Shown here: positions 14,261 through 20,355 of the stretch, piece by piece
How positions within the stretch are numbered: position 1 is the first letter of the stretch
Layout: each line of letters opens with the position of its first letter
IMG/VR virus record: IMGVR_UViG_3300028146_000016
Location: 1 to 46,703 of that record
Strand: one strand, 5' to 3'
Origin: a virus
Length of the DNA stretch: 46,703 nt
Program-made: the position numbers and the translations under genes
Notes under the pieces: generated by a model
Told to the model about the DNA's origin: nothing
Databases searched by the model: none
Seen by the model: only the letters and a program-made list of their open reading frames with translations

Positions 14261-14986
14261 TCAGCTCGACTCCACGATCGCCCGCCCGATTACTTCCGCG
14301 ACTTGCGGGACGATGGCGTTGCCTATGGCTCGATTGCGGTCCATCCGATCGGAAACCCCATCAGCGTTTCGGTAAAGTGCGGATGGATTCGCCAGCCGTG
14401 CAAGCCAACCAGTTCTTGCACGCGGCGAACCGTCGTCAGTTTGTAGCGCCCGCTCCGCTCGTGCAAAGGAATCCCGAAACCACGTCCACCCGTGCTCGCT
14501 GTCGGCGTAGGCCACAATGAACACTCGTTCACGCATGTGTGGCGCCCCCATTCGACACGCCGATAGCACCGACCACTCCGCATCGTACCCGAGCGCGGCC
14601 AAGTCTCCGAGAACGCGCTCAAGCCCCCGTCCAAGCAAAGCTGCGACGTTCTCCACGAGGACGTAGCGGGGTCGTAGTTCGCAAACGAGTCGGCCGAATT
14701 CAGCCCACAATCCGGAACGGCAACCGTCAATGCCCGCACGCTCGCCAGCGTTGGAAATGTCTTGACATGGGAAACCTCCGCAAAGGACATCGCATCGCTC
14801 GACGGGAGGAAAGTGAATTGCTCGGATATCGCCATGATTGGGCACCATAGGCCAGTGTTTGCGCAGCACCGCGCTCGCGTAGGGGTCGATCTCGCTCTGC
14901 CAGATCACACGCATCCCGGCCCGCTCCAGACCAAGGTCGAAGCCGCCGATGCCGGAGAAGAGCGAGCCGATCGTCAATTGTCTCAT
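14261..14986 (-). CDS. DNA (cytosine-5) methyltransferase
   Basis: 241 aa with the ordered C5-methyltransferase motifs. They are motif I LFSGIGGFDLGLERAG (9-24), motif IV GGFPCQDIS with catalytic C74, motif VI VENV (111-114), motif VIII near MRERVFIV (R152, R154) and motif X GNAIVPQVAE (222-231). The gap between VIII and X, which holds the target-recognition part, is only about 45 residues, so this is a compact enzyme. It would methylate phage (and host) DNA, probably to escape restriction. The ATG at 14986 overlaps the upstream stop. A second long frame lies inside it. Confidence 0.9.
   Translation of the reverse strand: MRQLTIGSLFSGIGGFDLGLERAGMRVIWQSEIDPYASAVLRKHWPMVPNHGDIRAIHFPPVERCDVLCGGFPCQDISNAGERAGIDGCRSGLWAEFGRLVCELRPRYVLVENVAALLGRGLERVLGDLAALGYDAEWSVLSACRMGAPHMRERVFIVAYADSEHGWTWFRDSFARAERALQTDDGSPRARTGWLARLANPSALYRNADGVSDRMDRNRAIGNAIVPQVAEVIGRAIVESS
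14323..14835 (-). CDS. Overlapping frame inside the methyltransferase gene
   Basis: A 170-codon frame lies wholly inside the methyltransferase gene, shifted +1. Its product contains SFANYDPATSSWRTSQLCL, then ETWPRSGTMRSGRCY, WPTPTAS and ETLMGFPIGWT. I recall these motifs from a widespread set of separately annotated phage proteins. No ribosome site precedes its ATG. It is either a real overprinted gene or a frame that looks conserved because the methyltransferase under it is conserved. I cannot decide between these from one sequence. Confidence 0.4.
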   Translation of the reverse strand: MAISEQFTFLPSSDAMSFAEVSHVKTFPTLASVRALTVAVPDCGLNSADSFANYDPATSSWRTSQLCLDGGLSAFSETWPRSGTMRSGRCYRRVEWGRHTCVNECSLWPTPTASTGGRGFGIPLHERSGRYKLTTVRRVQELVGLHGWRIHPHFTETLMGFPIGWTAIEP

Positions 14987-15324
14987 TCGTTCGCCGCGCG
15001 CACGCTCACCGGGCGCTCGCAAACTGTTTGGCCCAGCAATTGCTGAATGTCCAGCACAGCCTGGGCGAGCTTCCGCGGCGGATAGCGCAGGATGCGCCAG
15101 CCCAACATCGCCGCCGCGTTGTACTTCTCCATGTCGCGCAGGAAGCCCGCCCCGCGGGTGTGCCGCCCGCCTACGAAACCGCCTCCCTCAACCTCGACCG
15201 CGATCCAGAGGGACAAGAACGCATAGTCAAACCGCCAGCGCCGGGGCGGGGCGAAGCGGTACTCGGCGACCGGCACCGGCAGGCCAGCGGCGCGGCACAG
15301 GCCGATGAGGGGACTGGCGGTCAT
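14983..15324 (-). CDS. Endonuclease-like protein, PD-(D/E)XK type
   Basis: 113 aa beginning MTASPLIGLCRAAGLPVPVAE. WRFDYAFLSLWIAVEVEGG (about 29-47) supplies the D...ExE core of a PD-(D/E)XK fold. It is followed by a conserved GGRHTRGAGFLRDMEKYNAAAMLGW-like stretch and a strand WRILRYPP. I recall phage relatives annotated as DUF559/VRR-like nucleases. It is coupled to the methyltransferase by ATGA. A Vsr-like repair role or a restriction-like pair is conceivable but unproven. Confidence 0.65.
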   Translation of the reverse strand: MTASPLIGLCRAAGLPVPVAEYRFAPPRRWRFDYAFLSLWIAVEVEGGGFVGGRHTRGAGFLRDMEKYNAAAMLGWRILRYPPRKLAQAVLDIQQLLGQTVCERPVSVRAANE

Positions 15325-15521
15325 TCGACGGCCCGGTGCTGATAGCAATAGCCGTCTGGACCCGCCTTGCGCCGGCATTGCTTGAGGTTGTAGTGCATCT
15401 CGAAGCCGCTCTTGGTGCGTCCGGTACGCCGGTAGGTATCCCGGTGATAGACACCGGCCTTGCAATGCTGGTCGTCGGCCCACGGCACCGGCAGACACGG
15501 GATGCGGTCAAAAGTTGGCAT
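15321..15521 (-). CDS. Small cysteine-containing protein
   Basis: A 66-aa protein of unknown function. The sequence MPTFDRIPCLPVPWADDQHC, with later CRRKAG and CYQHR, offers four Cys and several His that could bind a metal. The stop overlaps the start of the nuclease-like gene, so the two are coupled. The longer frame to 15572 was not used because the shorter start leaves a 14-nt overlap with the gene at 15508. Confidence 0.5.
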   Translation of the reverse strand: MPTFDRIPCLPVPWADDQHCKAGVYHRDTYRRTGRTKSGFEMHYNLKQCRRKAGPDGYCYQHRAVE

Positions 15522-15681
15522 AGAAGAACCGGGCAATCGCCAGTTCAAGCGAACTCTCCGCGAACTGCCCACCCTCGCCCGACTTGTGCGCGATCCAGAT
15601 CGTGCCGTCGGGAAGCCGGATCAGGCGGTAGGCGCCCACCGTGATCTGGCGGTCGCGGTCGAGGGTGTCGGCGGCATTCAT
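15508..15681 (-). CDS. Small early protein (57 aa)
   Basis: A 57-aa protein beginning MNAADTLDRDRQITVGAYRL. The strand-rich middle GAYRLIRLPDGTIWIAHKSGEGG suggests a small beta domain, and the end SLELAIARFF is helical. Its ATG overlaps the stop of the gene at 15678-16013. The frame is uninterrupted and fills a 170-bp interval that otherwise has no gene. Confidence 0.55.
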   Translation of the reverse strand: MNAADTLDRDRQITVGAYRLIRLPDGTIWIAHKSGEGGQFAESSLELAIARFFYANF

Positions 15682-16013
15682 GTCAGGATGGATTCAGTCT
15701 CGAGGCAGCCTTCGCAACCCTCACCAATTCGCTTCCAGCCCCACAACGCACACGATGGACAGGTCTTGGGGTCTTTGACCACATGAACGATCCCGGCCGC
15801 GAGCAGCTGCGGATCGGCTTCCTCAAACAGCCAAGGACGGTTTTTCATCCACAGCACGGCCACATCGGTCCACGGCGCATCGAACCAATCAGAAATCGTT
15901 ACCCATGCCTTACGGCGCGCTTCTTTGGCGGTCGGGGCAAAGACAAGACACGCGCCCTCGCAGCTACCCATATCGCGCGAGAATCCCATATAGGCTTTGA
16001 GCGGTTTGCTCAT
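15678..16013 (-). CDS. Hypothetical protein with C-terminal cysteines
   Basis: A 111-aa protein of unknown function beginning MSKPLKAYMGFSRDMGSCEG. It contains CPSCALWGWKRIGEGCEGC near the end, two CxxC-like pairs that may bind zinc. The middle (ARRKAWVTISDWFDAPWTDVAVLWM) looks like a small folded domain. The ATG at 16013 was chosen because the upstream extension is Arg/Ala-rich shadow sequence. Confidence 0.55.
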   Translation of the reverse strand: MSKPLKAYMGFSRDMGSCEGACLVFAPTAKEARRKAWVTISDWFDAPWTDVAVLWMKNRPWLFEEADPQLLAAGIVHVVKDPKTCPSCALWGWKRIGEGCEGCLETESILT

Positions 16014-16068
16014 GCGCCCGCCCGCTGGCGCTCTGGTGAGGCTCGCGGCGCGGCGGGGCGCGGGGCGG

Positions 16069-16410
16069 TCATGCCGCTTTCCCGTCCCGCAGCAGTTCTT
16101 TGCCGCGATGCCAGATTCGGATCGGGAAGCCCTGAATCTTGCGCGCTTGCGTCCAAGTGAACGCCTGGGCGAGCCGCCGGCAGTCCATTTCCTTGCACAT
16201 CTGCGGCTTCGTGTCCTGAATCGAGCAGCCGCCAGCCACAAGATAGACGCAATCGCCGTTGGCCTTGTGCGCGAGCATCCGATGGCCGGGGTAATGATCA
16301 TGCGGCACGGTCTGCCAACGGCTCGCGTCCTCATGCGGCAAGATGCGGATGGCATCGCCGTGGCAGCACAGCATGCAGCCGTTGCAGGGCACATCAGGAA
16401 ACTCGCTCAT
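16069..16410 (-). CDS. YkgJ-family cysteine cluster protein
   Basis: 113 aa. CNGCMLCCHGDAIRILPHE near the start, then CVYLVAGGCSIQD and MCKEMDCRRL, give the Cys pattern of the YkgJ family, which probably binds a zinc or iron-sulfur cluster. The family is widespread in bacteria and phages without a firm function. It is the second gene after the Cro-like regulator and is coupled to it by ATGA. The ATG at 16410 was chosen because the family starts near this point. Confidence 0.75.
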   Translation of the reverse strand: MSEFPDVPCNGCMLCCHGDAIRILPHEDASRWQTVPHDHYPGHRMLAHKANGDCVYLVAGGCSIQDTKPQMCKEMDCRRLAQAFTWTQARKIQGFPIRIWHRGKELLRDGKAA

Positions 16411-16592
16411 GCCCGCGCCTTGCCGTTGCCGCCGGCGCGCAGCTTGCCATGGGTGGCGATCTGGATCATGGCTTGCCGGCCCGGTGGAATACCGTATCGC
16501 TTCCACAGGCTGACCGCCGCACGGGTGACGCCCAGTTTCTCGGCGGCTCGGACGGCGCTACCATAATAGGCGCAGAGGTCAGCATGGGTCAT
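16407..16592 (-). CDS. Cro-like DNA-binding protein
   Basis: 61 aa beginning MTHADLCAYYGSAVRAAEKLG, followed by VTRAAVSLWKRYGIPPGRQ. This is the helix-turn-helix of Cro/YdaS-type regulators: helix 2 SAVRAAEKLG, turn, helix 3 TRAAVSLWKRY. The basic tail GKLRAGGNGKARA may contact DNA. It is the first gene of the leftward early operon and faces a divergent operon, as Cro does in lambdoid phages. No CI-like partner is visible. A longer frame to 16718 would run across the control region and is rejected. Confidence 0.75.
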   Translation of the reverse strand: MTHADLCAYYGSAVRAAEKLGVTRAAVSLWKRYGIPPGRQAMIQIATHGKLRAGGNGKARA

Positions 16593-16719
16593 GGGGCCGA
16601 TGGTAAGCCTTGTGTCAACGTACGTAAACCACCGTTCGTCGGCTGGCGTAAATATATCTTGACGACGGTTTGCGCGGTATGGTCCAATCACGATTAGCGG
16701 CAAACCGGAGTATTCCAAG
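16593..16719. promoter_or_regulatory. Divergent early control region
   Basis: A 127-bp gap between the Cro-like gene and the rightward operon. It contains AAACC (16626-16630), GGTTT (16667-16671) and AAACC (16702-16706), each with a neighbouring CG-rich base pair, about 35-41 bp apart, as candidate operator half-sites. TTGACG (plus, 16659-16664) and TTGACA (minus, near 16611) are possible -35 boxes, but neither has a good -10 at 16-18 bp. Promoter calls are therefore weak. Confidence 0.45.
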
Positions 16720-16908
16720 ATGAACTACCAAGACGTGATCGAGCAAATCGACAGTGTGCTGCGCTCGCACTGTGACGACCCGGTTGCCGAGATCAGGAAG
16801 ATGGGTGAGGCGATGATAGGGATCGCGCAGGCACTCGACGGCAGGAGCGTGGCTGAGGCGCGGGCGATCATTGAGGCCGTGCGGCAACTGCAATTGGTGC
16901 AGCGATGA
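16720..16908 (+). CDS. Small early protein
   Basis: A 62-aa, mostly helical acidic protein of unknown function (MNYQDVIEQIDSVLRSHCDD, then two helices ending VRQLQLVQR). GGAG lies 9 nt upstream. It is the first gene of the rightward operon and overlaps the next start by ATGA. Confidence 0.55.
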   Translation: MNYQDVIEQIDSVLRSHCDDPVAEIRKMGEAMIGIAQALDGRSVAEARAIIEAVRQLQLVQR

Positions 16909-17135
16909 AGTGGTTAGCATCCCGCCTGCATAGAATTGCGAATCGGCTTTGCCCCGGCGAGCGGTGGCTGCCGACGCCCAGCATGGCCGACGAGACGGAG
17001 GCATGGAGGAAGCAATTGCAGGTCGAAGGCGAGCGCGAGTTCGGGCCACGGATCGAGTTCGTCAGTGAGCCGTACACGGTCGGGCAATTACTTGGTGGCG
17101 ATGTGCTGATCTTCCACCGCAAGGAGCGCAAATGA
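16905..17135 (+). CDS. Small early protein
   Basis: A 76-aa protein of unknown function. It begins MKWLASRLHRIANRLCPGER, a basic amphipathic helix, and ends in the strand-rich VGQLLGGDVLIFHRKERK. The ATGA overlaps on both sides place it firmly in the operon. Confidence 0.55.
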   Translation: MKWLASRLHRIANRLCPGERWLPTPSMADETEAWRKQLQVEGEREFGPRIEFVSEPYTVGQLLGGDVLIFHRKERK

Positions 17136-17425
17136 GAGTCAATGTATACGCGGAAGAGATGACCGAGCGTTTGGAAATCATTTCCAAGCGCATCGACGGT
17201 CACGACTTCACGGGCCTTCGCTTCTACCTAGAGCTTCCCATGACATCGTATGTCGATGGACGAGGAATTGCGAACAACATTCGTGGGCCATTCATCCATC
17301 GCCTAGGTGATGATGATTCAGCCGCCGTGACTTTTTGGGGCAAGCAAGATTTGCGTGTCGTTCTGCGCAAGGCTCTTGAAATGCTTGACGCGCACTACGC
17401 CAAACCACGCGACGAGACCGCGTAA
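17132..17425 (+). CDS. Small early protein
   Basis: A 97-aa protein of unknown function. It begins MRVNVYAEEMTERLEIISKR and has strands (FTGLRFYLELP, AVTFWG) plus a C-terminal helix (LRVVLRKALEMLDAHY). It may be a small alpha/beta fold. The start overlaps the previous stop, and its stop overlaps the next start as TAATG. Confidence 0.55.
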   Translation: MRVNVYAEEMTERLEIISKRIDGHDFTGLRFYLELPMTSYVDGRGIANNIRGPFIHRLGDDDSAAVTFWGKQDLRVVLRKALEMLDAHYAKPRDETA

Positions 17426-17598
17426 TGACCCGCGAACGCGAATACCTGAACAGTTACTCGCCCGAGCATTTCACGTTCGTGCGCCAATCTGGCCTGCACC
17501 GCAGCGACTTCGGCCCGCCCCGCCCCGCCTGGACCGGCTACCTCATCGGCCTCGCGCTGGCGCTGGCCCTGATCGGACTCGCAAGGTGGCTAGCGTGA
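17425..17598 (+). CDS. Small membrane protein (57 aa)
   Basis: A 57-aa protein beginning MTREREYLNSYSPEHF, then a Pro-rich hinge and one hydrophobic segment (WTGYLIGLALALALIGLARW). It is probably anchored in the inner membrane with the N-terminus exposed to the cytoplasm. It is coupled to the neighbours on both sides by TAATG and GTGA. Its function is unknown. Confidence 0.55.
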   Translation: MTREREYLNSYSPEHFTFVRQSGLHRSDFGPPRPAWTGYLIGLALALALIGLARWLA

Positions 17599-17605
17599 GC
17601 ATCCC

Positions 17606-17613
17606 CAAAAAAC
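17606..17613 (+). repeat. Target-site duplication, left copy
   Basis: CAAAAAAC, identical to the copy at 19631-19638. An 8-bp duplication is the usual size for ISL3-family elements. Confidence 0.9.
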
Positions 17614-17627
17614 GGCTATTCGGCATA
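17614..17627 (+). repeat. ISL3 left terminal inverted repeat
   Basis: GGCTATTCGGCATA, a perfect 14-bp inverse of the right end. It lies 21 bp beyond the transposase stop. Confidence 0.9.
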
Positions 17628-17648
17628 AGGGGTGGAATCGTGGGTAGG

Positions 17649-18977
17649 TCACGTCTCTCGGCTCGTGTGGAATCGCTTGTGGCAGTTCGGGCACAGGCTG
17701 AGGGCGTTTGTGGGGTGCTCGCCCCGCACGATTGGCTGGATGTGATGCGTCGAGAGGATGCTGGGCGGAAAGACACCGCCGCACGATTCGCAGCGATGCG
17801 CTGGGGTTGGTGGCACGATTCGCTCCTTGCGAAACAGGACGCGGGCGCGCAGCACCTCGAAGGTGTAGCCGCGCCCTTGTCGGTTGATGACCTTGGTGAC
17901 GCCGTTCAGCGCCTCGGTGTAGGCGTTGGTGAACGGGTGGGCAAAGTAGGCGAGGATCTCCGGTTCCCAGTTGCCAAGCGCCGTGGTGATCTCGCGGAAC
18001 GACTCGCGCAGGTCGGTGGGAACGGACGCCGGCCACGCCCGGATCGCGGCGGCCGCCGCCGGCCAGTCCATGTCGTAGATGTCGAAGAAGGACTCCTTGC
18101 ACTCGTAGGCCGCCTTCAACTCCGGGACGTTCTTGAGCCACCCCGACAGGTCAAGGGCCTGTTTGTCAGTGAGGCGGTGCGGGCGCTTCATCAGCATGTG
18201 GCGGCTGCGCATGAGAGCGCGGCGCTCCTTAGGGCTCTGCGCCTCACGCAGGCCCTTCCTGACGCGATCCAGGCACCGGTTGACCATCGAGAGGACGTGG
18301 TACTTGTCCACGACCACCGGGACGCCGGGGAGCGCCACGCGCACCAGGTCGCGGTAGGGGCGCCACATGTCGATGGTGACGCCCTTGATGTCACCCTTTC
18401 CCGGAAACTGGCCCAGCCACGTCGCTACGACGTGCTGGCCACGATCCCGCAGGATGTCCACCGGGATGCGCCTGCCAACGTCTGTGAGCACGCAGCGCAG
18501 CTTCCCGGAGACGTGTACCTCGTCAATCCCGAGCCACTCGGGGCGCGGCATCTCGTACTCCGACTCCAGCCGCAGGATGTATTCCTCGGCCACCCGGCGG
18601 ATCGTCCGCTCGTGGCAGCCGACGTGCTGGGCGACCCGCGTGAACGTGTCCCGCAGGCACTGCTGCTCGATGAAGCCGACGCACCGCATCGTCATGCGCC
18701 GACCCTCCTCGATGCCCGCCAGAGGTTGCAGGAACGTCCCAGAGCACGAGCGGCAGCGGTAGCGCTGCATTCGCACCAGCAGCAGCACCGGGTGGCCTCG
18801 GATGGGCGAATCACGGTAGCCGACGACTTTGGGGCCGTGCCGGTAGACGTGGCCGACGACACCGCACTTGATGCAGGCCGTTGGCTCGATGGCGTACTCC
18901 ACCTCCAGCTCGTAGGCTTCGTCGGCCAGACGTTTGTGCAGGACGTTCCAGTCGGGCAGGTCAAGGATGTCCGTCAC
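17649..18977 (-). CDS. ISL3-family transposase with C-terminal HNH domain
   Basis: 442 aa. The N-terminal zinc ribbon (C35/C38, C75/C78) and helix-turn-helix (about 113-132) should bind the ends. The catalytic DDE triad appears as D152 (WLGIDEVHVSG), D224 (VVVDKYHVL) and E355 (NAYTEALNG). The last 50 residues add a separate HNH-type module: C396/C399, HHI at 411-413, N424 and C429/C432 followed by H433. I do not know this fusion as a regular part of ISL3 enzymes. Its ATG overlaps the stop of the passenger gene. Confidence 0.92.
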   Translation of the reverse strand: MTDILDLPDWNVLHKRLADEAYELEVEYAIEPTACIKCGVVGHVYRHGPKVVGYRDSPIRGHPVLLLVRMQRYRCRSCSGTFLQPLAGIEEGRRMTMRCVGFIEQQCLRDTFTRVAQHVGCHERTIRRVAEEYILRLESEYEMPRPEWLGIDEVHVSGKLRCVLTDVGRRIPVDILRDRGQHVVATWLGQFPGKGDIKGVTIDMWRPYRDLVRVALPGVPVVVDKYHVLSMVNRCLDRVRKGLREAQSPKERRALMRSRHMLMKRPHRLTDKQALDLSGWLKNVPELKAAYECKESFFDIYDMDWPAAAAAIRAWPASVPTDLRESFREITTALGNWEPEILAYFAHPFTNAYTEALNGVTKVINRQGRGYTFEVLRARVLFRKERIVPPTPAHRCESCGGVFPPSILSTHHIQPIVRGEHPTNALSLCPNCHKRFHTSRET

Positions 18978-19549
18978 TGCGCAACGGGTTCGATAATCGA
19001 CAGGAACGCCGGGTCATTGTCGCAACGCTTGCACGGCTTCTGGTGTGCGTCATATAGAGACCATGAGCCCGTTGGGCTCCCGATGATCGACGGATTGAGC
19101 CGCCAGAAGCAGCCGCATTTCGTGCAGCGATACTTGTCGGTTCGGCAAAACGGAATGGGATACAGCGCCGTAATCTTGGCGCCTTGCCGAGCGCGTGCGA
19201 GGGCGAGTTGCCACCACTCTGGGCCTCGATTGGGGATGCAGCCCAGATCGCCCTCTCCGTTCGGCCATTCAACGAGCCACCCTCCCGCTTTCGGAGAACC
19301 ATCCGGGTCAAGCTCGGTGGCGAATAGCTCGCCAGGACACCATAGATCAACGATAGCGCGTCGAGCCTCCTTATACGCGTCAAGTGCCGACCGGGCGCGC
19401 TTACTCAGTTCCGCAACGGTTCGATGGTCCTCTATGGCCGGCTCAGCATCCTCAGATTTGGCCATGCCATACGCCCAGAAGTCGCCCATATCCTGCAGTG
19501 CAGCGGCCACCTCGTCAGCCAACTTGAGCACGTCGATTTCATGGATCAC
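18974..19549 (-). CDS. Passenger protein of the ISL3 element
   Basis: A 191-aa protein of unknown function inside the element and translated together with the transposase. The first 75 residues are helical and acidic. The middle is Gly/Trp-rich (GGWLVEWPNGEGD). The C-terminus has CTKCGCFWRLN (about 142-152) and CKRCDN, a likely zinc ribbon. The GTG start has AAAGGAGGTTAACC directly before it, an excellent ribosome site. It may help transposition or target choice, or be unrelated cargo. Confidence 0.75.
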   Translation of the reverse strand: MIHEIDVLKLADEVAAALQDMGDFWAYGMAKSEDAEPAIEDHRTVAELSKRARSALDAYKEARRAIVDLWCPGELFATELDPDGSPKAGGWLVEWPNGEGDLGCIPNRGPEWWQLALARARQGAKITALYPIPFCRTDKYRCTKCGCFWRLNPSIIGSPTGSWSLYDAHQKPCKRCDNDPAFLSIIEPVAQ

Positions 19550-19558
19550 GGTTAACCT

Positions 19559-19625
19559 CCTTTACACACGTTATGCCGAAATCTCATTATAGCTCAGACC
19601 ATGCCTTTACACACGATATGCCGAA
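19559..19625 (-). repeat. Tandem subterminal repeats and promoter of the ISL3 element
   Basis: Two 22-bp copies with one mismatch start at 19559 and 19604. Between them, on the minus strand, GAGCTATAATGAG contains a perfect TATAAT that can drive the passenger and transposase genes. Its -35 is poor, so binding at the outer repeat may regulate it. Confidence 0.6.
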
Positions 19626-19630
19626 TAGCC
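19617..19630 (-). repeat. ISL3 right terminal inverted repeat
   Basis: The perfect inverse of the left end, directly followed by the second copy of the 8-bp duplication. Confidence 0.9.
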
Positions 19631-19638
19631 CAAAAAAC
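19631..19638 (+). repeat. Target-site duplication, right copy
   Basis: CAAAAAAC, identical to 17606-17613. Phage coding sequence resumes at 19639. Confidence 0.9.
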
Positions 19639-19927
19639 TGGCCGACAAGTGGGACGAGGCCGAACGTACCGGTAAGCCGGTTGATGTGGGCGAAATCGTG
19701 GTCTGCGACATTTGCGACCGGGACTACACGAACCAGCCGGAGACGGGCGGGTTCATCTTCGGGAGTTATGCCTACTGCCCGGCTTGCGCCGATCACGGAC
19801 TGCGCAACATCGCCAAGTACCGTGAAGAGCGGTTTATCAAGGCCCGCGCCAAGCCGGATGAGCGGTTCTGCGACTTCGTGCTGCGCTGGCGGGGCGGCAA
19901 CAACACAATCAGCGTCATCACGCTGCC

Positions 19928-20095
19928 ATGAACCTCGACCAACTCGTGCAGGACGCCGTCGCCCGCATCAACGCAGCGACCGACGCCCACATCCGCGAGC
20001 AGCAGTCTCGGGCCAAGCGCGACGCGGAGCATGTCCGCAGGAGCCATGCGGCGGTGTGGCGCAGCGACCGCAAACACAAGGGAGGGAGCAAATGA
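19928..20095 (+). CDS. Small basic protein (55 aa)
   Basis: A 55-aa protein beginning MNLDQLVQDAVARINAATDA, then strongly basic (RAKRDAEHVRRSHAAVWRSD). It is a likely helical nucleic-acid or protein binder of unknown function. Its ATG overlaps the stop of the disrupted gene, so loss of translation upstream may reduce its expression. Confidence 0.5.
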   Translation: MNLDQLVQDAVARINAATDAHIREQQSRAKRDAEHVRRSHAAVWRSDRKHKGGSK

Positions 20096-20355
20096 ATGCC
20101 GAACTTGAACAGATGCGCCAAGCCGGATACGCTGCTTTCGGCATGCTCAAGACACTGTACGAACTGGGCTACATTCCAGAGCATCATCGGGCGCACGCGT
20201 GTACCGTGATCGCGATGTGGCCTGTGCAAACATGGCCGAGTCCGACCGAAGCCGCGCACGACGCGGGGGCGGCAGCGAGCGATGAGTATCATCCGCTCGT
20301 GCATGATGATCACGTTAACTTGTCCCTAGATTGGGACATGTCCAAGCCGTTCTAA
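20092..20355 (+). CDS. Small early protein
   Basis: An 87-aa protein of unknown function. It begins MNAELEQMRQAGYAAFGMLK with a helical first half (TLYELGYIPEHHRAH) and an acidic His-rich end. AAGGGAGGGAGC directly precedes the ATG. It is coupled to neighbours by ATGA and TAATG. Confidence 0.55.
   Translation: MNAELEQMRQAGYAAFGMLKTLYELGYIPEHHRAHACTVIAMWPVQTWPSPTEAAHDAGAAASDEYHPLVHDDHVNLSLDWDMSKPF

Larger units (their letters stand above)
17614..19630. mobile_element. ISL3-family insertion sequence, 2,017 bp
   Basis: The left end GGCTATTCGGCATA (17614-17627) is repeated exactly inverted at the right end (19617-19630), with perfect 8-bp duplications outside. It carries two coupled minus-strand genes: a passenger protein and an ISL3 transposase with an HNH tail. 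At the right end the 22-bp CCTTTACACACG(T/A)TATGCCGAA occurs twice in direct order (19559-19580 and 19604-19625) and probably forms extra transposase sites. The perfect duplications suggest a recent insertion. It is longer than a minimal ISL3 element because of the passenger. Confidence 0.92.
17595..19931 (+). pseudogene. Phage gene split by the ISL3 element
   Basis: The gene starts GTG at 17595 (overlapping the previous TGA), is cut at 17613, and resumes after the element at 19639, ending at 19931. Removing the element and one 8-bp duplication rejoins 312 nt into an uninterrupted 103-aa frame: SIPKKLADKWDEAERTG, then two zinc-knuckle pairs (VCDICDRDYT, YCPACAD) and a basic tail. The product was probably a small zinc-binding protein. 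A GTG at 19686 could start a shortened 81-aa form that keeps both Cys pairs. Only 17595-17613 and 19631-19931 belong to it. Confidence 0.85.

Noticed and set aside
17355-19592. A 745-codon plus-strand open frame
   Set aside because: It lies antisense to the ISL3 transposase and passenger and carries none of their motifs. It is a high-GC shadow with a Val/Asp/Arg-rich composition.
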